DNA of 64,000 nt from Tritrichomonas musculus (Eukaryota; Parabasalia; Tritrichomonadida; Tritrichomonadidae), in assembly GCA_039105265.1 (NCBI GenBank), contig JAPFFF010000021.1, forward strand, positions 248,001 through 312,000, written 5' to 3'. Below the pieces are notes generated by a model. It ran no database searches, was not told the DNA's origin, and saw only the letters and a list, made by a program, of their open reading frames with translations. Below, one piece after another: positions 57,901 to 64,000 of this stretch. Position numbers and translations under genes: made by a program. Position 1 is the first letter of the stretch. Each line of letters starts with the position of its first letter.

Positions 57901-59011
57901 AAATCTCGAAGTTAACGGAACTTATGTTGGTGGTGAAGAAGGACGGTCATTTTTCATTTGGAGAGTTTATGATGACAATGGAATGCCTAAAAATGTTGGT
58001 AAGACATTTGATATGGTAATTCCACCTAATTCAACTTTCAATGGAAAAACGGTTGATGCGGTTTATGTTCCTATTCGTTGTGATGGAACTGGAGGACAGC
58101 CTGTACCGACTAAAAACAAGATTGTTGTAAAACCTCTTCCATCGGTTGAAATGGCTGAAATTTTGGTGAAAAAAGGAAAAGTTGTTGAAGGCAATTTAAT
58201 GAGATGTAATGTTAAGCTTTCAAAAGGTGCAACTCCTCAATTTCAATGGTATCATGGTGATGGAAAAGCTTGGGAAGCAATTAAAGATGCAACAGAAGCT
58301 GAATATTTGCCTATTCCTGATGATGTTGGCTTTTATATTTTATGTTCTGTTGTTGCAATTAATAAAAAGGGTTGGAAATCAGAACCTTATGCAGCAACAA
58401 CACTTGTTCCCCTCGCTCCAGCTCCTGAGAAATTGGTTATAATTAGTGCTGCTGAGAAAATCTTGGTTGGAATGATTTTGTCTGTAAAAATTGAATTATC
58501 TAAGAAGAATAGATTGATTTGGCAACGTGAAACTAATGAAACATGGGAAAATGTTTTATTCGATGATGATTACGTTGTAACTTGTAATGATATTGGTCAT
58601 CGAATTAGAGTAATTTCAACAAACGGTCTTGAAAGTAAGCCTACTAATGTTATCGAAATGGAACAGGTTTTGGCTTTGTATATTAAAGCAATGCTTCGTA
58701 CTTCTTCTTTGACTTTTTGGGGAAATGCTAAAATGGGAAATATGGTTTGGACAATTACTGCTTCTCCTTATGGATTAACAATGGAGACAAGTAAAGGAAC
58801 TAAAAAGAAATCGAAATGGAATTTGGTGGAAGCTGTTGCTGTAGATGGAACTGTCGATGAAATGGTCCTGTGGATGGATCCGTCATCAAAATTCGTTATG
58901 GTTCCAACATTTGTTAACGATCCTAGACTTCATGCACTTATTAGAACAGATCAGGTACGTGATTATGTGGTTCTTGTTTTGCTCGGTATCAAAGAATCTC
59001 AGAAAAAATAA
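54989..59011 (+). CDS. AIR9: AIR9-like microtubule-associated protein (LRR + A9 repeats)
   Basis: A 1,340-residue protein with the AIR9 layout. A basic N-terminal tail (1-45; KYRKNRSISPC) precedes leucine-rich repeats at about 55-165 (LVLDLSENKLTPKSL, LRFLSLKKNKISDF). From about 320 to 1230 run Ig-like A9 repeats with the pattern GG..G.S...WYR....... Y.....D....... Y.P...DG..G (for example GGVQGKSEVRWYRETDEGWEFV and FVYIPHRNDGERG). The C-terminal 110 residues (SSLTFWGNAKMGNMVW, then VDEMVLWMDPSSKFVMVP and DYVVLVLLG) match the conserved AIR9 end, a PH-like region. In plants and trypanosomatids AIR9 binds microtubules; here a cytoskeletal role in the axostyle, flagella or spindle is inferred. 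Confidence 0.85.
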   Translation: MMRSPRSPHITIKYRKNRSISPCVNQNNKNIKNIVTNRLGEKIPPVAGDLETVKNYHVLVLDLSENKLTPKSLRNIGPNVSSLNLSQNPLNSVQLPLLERLRTLYLDDCNLVSLSHIPPFPNLRFLSLKKNKISDFKNAPYFPRLETINLLENPITGKCPIHLMVASLGSIYLKKINNTKLTLDLYAKAYELSPLVGYAIRRGRSPVSHGNDNTELLSAQEFLTTKLTSYIRKNRLKIPKKLIIEENNNNHYITCPFPSQSIKWYCHAIPEKGSEWIELPAPKNPGVLPVTMSIRLRLIKCDFIIDKKKYSLYTDYPIGKGKKDYSLPYPFQPKIEGNPTEGSLINCLPLPIPAHIAWIKENATLAKNTNQILLTSKEVNQSVACVMQPYCKFNDGIGFSTIFAATDIVRPVYPVVSGITFPETIIEDEVIKFERFIYPDREGKSIISVEKSFSPSGEWGFVDDVDCKKLTFRPKGTEVGYYLRLTYKPVLDDGIEGETRYFYSQSQVLPTVPKFSNPFIAGVPKTCYPLVAIADYSGGVPGNCTCEWFFSKRPIDAKKGPSQRLQKVARNTQYFTPTEEMAEGYLAVLLTPVRNDEVYGDPCFFALDTPISLDDPPKPFEVPKEAIVGTKMKFPCVCDILLSKTTGFCGFDFLKTGSTYTPREKHVGRIVRVVNETGDMIIGPIKLAKPVVLTVKVTAEKWQVSYVASIQVTHKSCKPEQLEILWLRVGPNYEKAVAINTPEYVLQPEDASFQIQAVVTPIDNENHKRDPFFSDLSPVIKCDNYSEPTIVGDLMENGTVTVNAAKEIEKITWYCHVPQNQYEEIGEGLMIKLRSKDVGRFIRAKVTLTSGVVVYTETKTTVAPCIPTVQVILPKKVLEGDLVKPEIIYQGGVQGKSEVRWYRETDEGWEFVTGELNYQVTPKDIDCILRFVYIPHRNDGERGEEVIAECGPVDSLPPTATNVTIKQNEQGNLEVNGTYVGGEEGRSFFIWRVYDDNGMPKNVGKTFDMVIPPNSTFNGKTVDAVYVPIRCDGTGGQPVPTKNKIVVKPLPSVEMAEILVKKGKVVEGNLMRCNVKLSKGATPQFQWYHGDGKAWEAIKDATEAEYLPIPDDVGFYILCSVVAINKKGWKSEPYAATTLVPLAPAPEKLVIISAAEKILVGMILSVKIELSKKNRLIWQRETNETWENVLFDDDYVVTCNDIGHRIRVISTNGLESKPTNVIEMEQVLALYIKAMLRTSSLTFWGNAKMGNMVWTITASPYGLTMETSKGTKKKSKWNLVEAVAVDGTVDEMVLWMDPSSKFVMVPTFVNDPRLHALIRTDQVRDYVVLVLLGIKESQKK

Positions 59012-60708
59012 TAATTTGTGTATAAAATTTTGTTGTTTTTTAGGTAATATTTTTATACTTGTGTTTTTATTTATTTATTTATTTATTTAAGATGTTTTTG
59101 GATTGCTCTATCAAAAAGTGAAGATTTGATTGATATTTGATTGATATTGAACTTTTTGAAAAGAGAGAAAAAAAATGAAGAGTTCAAAGAATTATACTAC
59201 ATTTATTTGAAATTCAACAATTTAATTTCAAAAGAATGTATTAATAACAATGTTGATTAATTTGGGGTGGATATAGAATTCATTAAAAAAAAAATTATTA
59301 ATATATTTTAATAATAATATAAATATAATTGATATTTTTGATTTCAAATTGATGAGTATGAAGCCAGTGTATTTGTAATCATTTGATCAATAAAAATAAA
59401 AAAAAATGTTTCCTTGTTTGTTTGTTCATTAATATTTGGTTTTTGTGCCACACTGTTGTGATGTCATTATCAATATGTTTGCTTGTTTTTGAGATATTTA
59501 TAATAAATAATCAATCTATATAAGAATTGTATGATTGAAAAATCATAGAAATTATATATTTAATTTTCAAAATATAATTCATTAAATGATTAAGCAAAAT
59601 TACTTATCTAAATAATTTTAAAGCTATTTTTTTTTTTGTCCAAAATATTATGAATTTTAGTTGAAAAAAAACTATATATAATTTAAATACGTAAATCGTA
59701 ATTCATATCATAATGATGATATATGTATGAAAACTAATTCTTTTTAAATAATTTTGACACAAATAAATATTACTATAAATATTATTATAGCATACTTAAT
59801 ATAATTATTAGAAATTTTGTGTAATTGAAACAGTATTAATATGCGATTTATGTTGAAGTCAATCAATATATTTGGGAGCAGCTAATGAATGAACTTTTAT
59901 TTAAGAGAATAGTTTTGAATATTTATTTGTTCTAGCAAATGTCAAATATATCTTGGTATTTTGAAAAATAATTTGAAATTTTTAGTTTAAAATAGAATTA
60001 AGCATTAATATAAAATATAATTATTTCAATTAAATTAAAAATATTTGTTTATACAATATGAAAATGCATTCATGAATAATTACAACAAAAAGTTCTAATA
60101 ACTTTTTAAATGAATGATAAACATCTAAATAATTGGTACAAAAGTTAAATATAGCATGCTTTTTAAAATAAAATAGAGCGATTTCGTTAAAATTGTTATT
60201 TAATTTAGTTATCAATATATGATTTGTCAATTCAAAATAAAAAAATTAGGAAAAGCTCTCTATTTGTTTGTAGGGAATCTGAAATTATTCGAAAATAAAT
60301 AATTTTTATATGGATATATTAAATGCACGAAGACTTATTTAATCGGAATCATTTGTTTAAACATTTCTGAAGGACGTTACAAACCATTCAATTTATTTTA
60401 TTTTTTGACTTTATGCATTCAAATATTCAATGTTGTAAACTTCGTTATTTTATGATATGATCTTCTCAAAACTATTCTCTTATAATGTTGGCAATTGAAA
60501 AATTGAATACATGCTTTAAATTGAGTGGATAAATTGAATTCATTCAGAAAAAACTGGTGAAAAATGTCATGCTATTTCAATTTTGATTAAAAAATAAGAC
60601 ATGAAAAATGTAAGGTAAAAAAAGATGATGAAGCCCTTTGATAAATAATTTTTATTTAAATAACAAATTCAAATCCTTCAGACATCAAAATGTTAAAAAA
60701 TAAATGAA
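59012..60708. other. Gene-poor AT-rich spacer, 1.7 kb
   Basis: No gene is supported. Features seen: a (TTTA) run at about 59066-59089; TCAAAAAGT at 59111-59119 and ACTTTTTGA at 59151-59159, opposite orientations 40 bp apart, just beyond the AIR9-like gene; and TTGATATTTGATTGATATTGA repeats between them. The remainder is without visible structure. Confidence 0.5.
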
Positions 60709-61947
60709 TCATTTCAAATTTTTTATGGGATTTTTGATTTTCGAAATATTTCCCTTAGAATTAATTAAAACTCTTTTTTGTCTCTTTACTTTTCCTTGAT
60801 TGAGGTCATCAAGATCATATGCATGAGATCGTGATCTAGATATATAGCAATTTGGTTGACGAGCTCCTAAATCTGATGATCTTTGTGGTGCTGATCTTTT
60901 CTTTAAGCCTTTCATATGATTATTTAAAATCTCATTTTCCTTTTTTTTCAACATAATTTGATATGATGTTGTTTTATCATTATGTTTTCTACTATTTAAA
61001 TCATCGACAATGGCTTCGCATGATCCAAAAAATGAAGAATTGATTTTTATCATTTGCTGAATTACTCCTGGATCGATACTATTTGAGTCTGAAATTAAAT
61101 TTTTATAAATTTCATCTATTAATTTGGACGTTTCTTTGCACCATTTATTATTTTTGATCTGTTTTATTGTATATCTCTTTTTTGGATTTTTCTTCAATAT
61201 TTTTGTAATCAAGCTCGACACCTCTGACGATAGATGAGAAGGAAAAGCAGGTTTCATTTGAATGATGCTATGAACTAGGCCTTCAATTTCATCGTCTTCA
61301 AAAGGAAGGGAGCCGGTAATTATATAATATAAAAATACTCCAACACTCCATATATCACTTTCAGGTGAATTTGAACTACCTTGAAGAATTTCTGGAGCAA
61401 TGTAAGCAGGTGAACCTTTAATTTTTTGATAAAATGCTAAATTAGTTTCATCTTTATTTTTTTGATCGTATGCAAAACCAAAATCAGCTAATTTTACATT
61501 ATTGTTACTATCAAGTAGAATATTTTCAGCTTTAATATCGCAATGGAGAATGCCTACAACTTCATGGAGGTAATATATTGCGTTAATTAATTGAAGAAAA
61601 ATTTTCTTAATCTCTGGTCCTTCAGAAGATCCATATTCCATTATATATTGTGCCACGGTTCCATGTTCGCATAATTCTTGAACAAAATAAAAGTTAGTTT
61701 CATCTTCAAAAAATTCGAAAAGTTTTACGATATTTGGGTGATTAAGTGATTTTAGAATTTCCACCTCACGTATAACATCAGAGTATTTGCTCTTATGATG
61801 GCTTGTATCATCCGAGTTTGGATTTGGCTTTTTAATAATTTTAATAGCGACATGAATTCCTGTAGGCTTATGAACTGCTAAAAAGACGCTCGAAAAAGCA
61901 CCATCGCCAAGTTTGTTTAAAACATCATAGGAATCTTTTAATCCCAT
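60709..61947 (-). CDS. CAMK/SNF1-like serine/threonine kinase, non-RD type
   Basis: A 412-residue kinase. The domain begins at the N-terminus: LGDGAFSSVFLA loop (13-24), K36 (HVAIKIIKK), catalytic loop ILHCDIKAEN (D137, K139, N142), DFG (155-157), SPAYIAPEI, and SDIWSVGVFLYYIITG. It ends near 265 with the typical KKNPKKRYTIKQIKNNKW. The arginine of HRD is cysteine, so it is a non-RD kinase that need not depend on activation-loop phosphorylation. The C-terminal 140 residues are basic and low in hydrophobics (KKRSAPQRSSDLG, SRSRSHAYD, KVKRQKR), which may be a nuclear-type signal. Substrate unknown. Confidence 0.92.
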   Translation of the reverse strand: MGLKDSYDVLNKLGDGAFSSVFLAVHKPTGIHVAIKIIKKPNPNSDDTSHHKSKYSDVIREVEILKSLNHPNIVKLFEFFEDETNFYFVQELCEHGTVAQYIMEYGSSEGPEIKKIFLQLINAIYYLHEVVGILHCDIKAENILLDSNNNVKLADFGFAYDQKNKDETNLAFYQKIKGSPAYIAPEILQGSSNSPESDIWSVGVFLYYIITGSLPFEDDEIEGLVHSIIQMKPAFPSHLSSEVSSLITKILKKNPKKRYTIKQIKNNKWCKETSKLIDEIYKNLISDSNSIDPGVIQQMIKINSSFFGSCEAIVDDLNSRKHNDKTTSYQIMLKKKENEILNNHMKGLKKRSAPQRSSDLGARQPNCYISRSRSHAYDLDDLNQGKVKRQKRVLINSKGNISKIKNPIKNLK

Positions 61948-63466
61948 GTCAAATTATGAAAAAAGAAATTGAATTTTGCGTTTTAGTAGCCTTGTTTTAA
62001 TAGAAATTTTATTTTTTGAGAAGATAGGAAATTTTTCAATAAAACTTTTCAATGAAATAGCAAAATTCATAAAATTTTGAAGTATTGAAAATAGAAATTC
62101 ATCGATTTTTTGCTCAAAAGTTGGTCGTTATCAAAAAGTTCAACTTTTGAATAATTAAATTCATTCAAATTTTTTTTTTACTCTTCTCAATGAAAAAAAC
62201 AATTGAGGAAAATTAAGATAATTGAAAATATAAAATAAAAAAATCATAATAGTTTATAATACAATTAAAATAGTACTTTGATAAAATGTTATTTATTAAT
62301 TATTTATTAATTATAAAATATAAATTAATTAAAATATATAAAATATTTTAAAAATATTAAAATATCTGTATTTTAATATTTTTTATGTTTTTTACTAAAT
62401 TTTACAAGTTGAATTGGAGGTAAATCTATACTCATTTAAGTGGAAAATAAGAAACAATACTAACTTTTTATATTTGAATTAAAAACGATTAAAAACTTCA
62501 CAAAAAATTGATAATGAAAATCAAAAAATTGGCGGGAAATTTATAAGCAATTCAAATGAGGTAATGTAAACTATTCAAAAAAATGCTTGAGTTTTGACTC
62601 ATTCAATTTTAAAATCTTAAAAAAAAAATCATTAAAATCAAATTTTTATTAAGCCAAAAATGATAAAAAAAAAAAAAAGACGATGTTATTTAATCTTTGG
62701 TCTAAAAAAGAAGCCCTACTTTTGTATAGCATGTTTTCTTTCAGATATTTCAAATGGATCAACTAAAGTAAAGTAAAGAACCACTGAAAAGTTCTTTACA
62801 ACGCTTAAAAGTTCTTTACGGTGAAGTGAAGTCTATATATTTCTTTCAATTTTTTAAAAATTTTAATTTAAATAAAGAATTTTTTTGTAATTCTCAGAAT
62901 TATAGTCTATCCAAAAATTTTGATTAAAGCAGCTATATGCTCGTTTTATTAACGAATCGAAGCTGGCCAAAGCTTTTAAAATCCAAATCTACTGTCAGAT
63001 ATGTAGCCTTATAGTTCTTAAATTTCATTATTCCAATTTTATATATATACGAGCATTTCTTTTTTAATTCTCTTTCATTGCAATTTAAAAAAGCATTTAT
63101 ACGAGTTTCTAATACCGATTTTAGTGATGTTCAATTTTCAGATCGCTTTGTTCAGAAAATCAAAATGTTTTATCAAGATCTCTGATACGTTACCTATTTA
63201 TTTCATGAAAAATTAATAAATCTATACAAATTGAAATGCTAAATCATTTTTTAATAGCAATTTTACAGTTTTTAATTTTTTTTCGATTTGCAATAATAAG
63301 AGAAAAAATTTAATAGTTTCTTATCCTTTGAAATAGATATTTTTAATTTGAATTAAAGCAATATAGAATATTTTATTTGAAAAATTTTAGATTTTTAAAA
63401 TGATCAAATTAATCGATTCTTATAATAAAAAATTAATTGTTGTTATTTTAACTTTTATTGATTATT
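61948..63466. other. Spacer between the CAMK-like kinase and the transposase, 1.5 kb
   Basis: No gene. TCAAAAAGT at 62131-62139 lies about 185 bp upstream of the kinase start. At 62773-62819, GTAAAGAAC is followed by two copies of AAAAGTTCTTTAC (62787-62799, 62807-62819), forming inverted and direct repeats that could mark a transposon edge. A segment near 63080-63187 is open for about 30 codons but not recognisable. The 3' end of the transposon at 63467 must lie in here, but I cannot define its inverted repeat because the other end is outside the window. Confidence 0.45.
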
Positions 63467-64000
63467 TTAATATCTTTGGAGTGGAAACGTGATGTTATTT
63501 GGAGCTGAGGGCTGACTTCTTTGGAATCTGACCGTTTGTTGGGCATTTGTAAGTGCATCGTTTCTAGATAGTATCGATTCGATGTGAGAAGCTTCATAAT
63601 GACGAACTGCTCGTGCCTTTTCACGGCGGCATACTAAACGTCCATTTTCTCTACAGATTCCTGCACTTCGGAAGGCCTTCACTACGAATGCAGGATTAGA
63701 AGCCATCCATAAAGATGAGACGATTTTGTTTAATTGGTTAACGACACGTGATATAGGAGTGTCAATTGAGATCTTGTATATGTTTCTTTTTGAGAGGCCA
63801 AATGTGCCCAAATCTAAAGGTTGCGTCTGGTCGCTACTATGTGCTGGCAGGAATAGCACATATAAGTTGAGATTTGGCATATTGACTTTGTTAACTGAAT
63901 TATGATGAGGACGAAAGCCGTCCATAATGAGTAAGGCTGGTCCCCAATAATTTAATCTTTTTCTCTTCTCAATTAAATTTATACAAAAATTATAAAACCA
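63467..64000 (-). mobile_element. DDE_1 (pogo/Tigger-like) DNA transposon transposase, 3' part, running off the window
   Basis: The frame is open from the right edge to the stop, 177 codons, so the gene continues beyond the window and only its C-terminal part is here. YWGPALLIMDGFRPHHNS carries the second catalytic Asp and LPAHSSDQTQPLDLGTFG the third acidic residue, the standard DDE_1 spacing found in pogo/Tigger/jerky transposases. An ATG occurs at 63925 but lies within the catalytic core and is not the true start. GC content is higher than in the flanking spacer. No break is seen in this part. Terminal inverted repeats and the DNA-binding domain cannot be assessed. Confidence 0.88.

Noticed and set aside
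62773-62819. Inverted and direct AAGTTCTTTAC repeats as a transposon terminus
   Set aside because: No matching second end or target duplication could be found in the window.
1-64000. Spliceosomal introns of the trichomonad type (GTATGT ... ACTAACACACAG)
   Set aside because: I looked for both motifs by eye and found no pair interrupting a gene; frames are continuous. A pattern search would settle this.
1-64000. CRISPR array or bacterial operons
   Set aside because: The regular repeats seen are coding, without spacers, and the genes are eukaryotic.

Overview
The window looks like nuclear DNA of a parabasalid protist, most likely a Tritrichomonas-type trichomonad (inference). Support: very AT-rich spacers; long intron-less genes on both strands; and families expanded in trichomonads, namely ankyrin proteins with a DUF3447-like lead-in, BspA-like LRR_5 proteins, TKL-like kinases, Sel1-repeat proteins, BTB-like coiled-coil proteins, BEACH and ubiquitin-fold proteins. 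TAA, TAG and TGA all end genes here. I found no rRNA, tRNA, CRISPR array or bacterial-type operon.

Layout. 0.5-11.3 kb: a BRCT/ankyrin protein, an LPCAT-like acyltransferase, a DENN protein, a METTL21-like methyltransferase, a kelch protein and a probable VPS9 protein; two gene pairs diverge from short shared promoters. 11.3-21.4 kb: gene-poor, with an LRR_5-pseudokinase, a BTB-like coiled-coil protein, and relics (Rab GTPase piece, Sel1-like piece, YhhN/TMEM86 piece, frame-broken coiled-coil gene). 21.4-29.4 kb: one 2,645-residue protein joining an alpha-helical N-terminus, Sel1 repeats, a calpain protease, a protein kinase and more Sel1 repeats. 29.4-38.9 kb: a candidate structured RNA, two ubiquitin-fold proteins, RtcB RNA ligase, a methyltransferase, FAD synthase and two short inverted-repeat transposons. 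38.9-50.2 kb: a BEACH protein whose BEACH domain carries about 19 copies of a 10-residue repeat, then a kinase and a discoidin-like protein that share one reading frame split by a single TGA. 50.3-62 kb: APC1, an AIR9-like LRR/A9 protein and a CAMK-like kinase. The right edge holds the 3' part of a DDE_1 (pogo/Tigger-like) transposase.

Several genes belong to shared processes: membrane traffic (DENN, VPS9, BEACH, acyltransferase), cell cycle (APC1), microtubules (AIR9-like) and RNA repair/tRNA splicing (RtcB). Nothing shows that neighbours are co-regulated. The strongest leads are the calpain-kinase fusion, the TGA-split kinase/discoidin locus, the repeat array inside the BEACH domain, and two short elements with readable ends, one with a perfect 8-bp target duplication.
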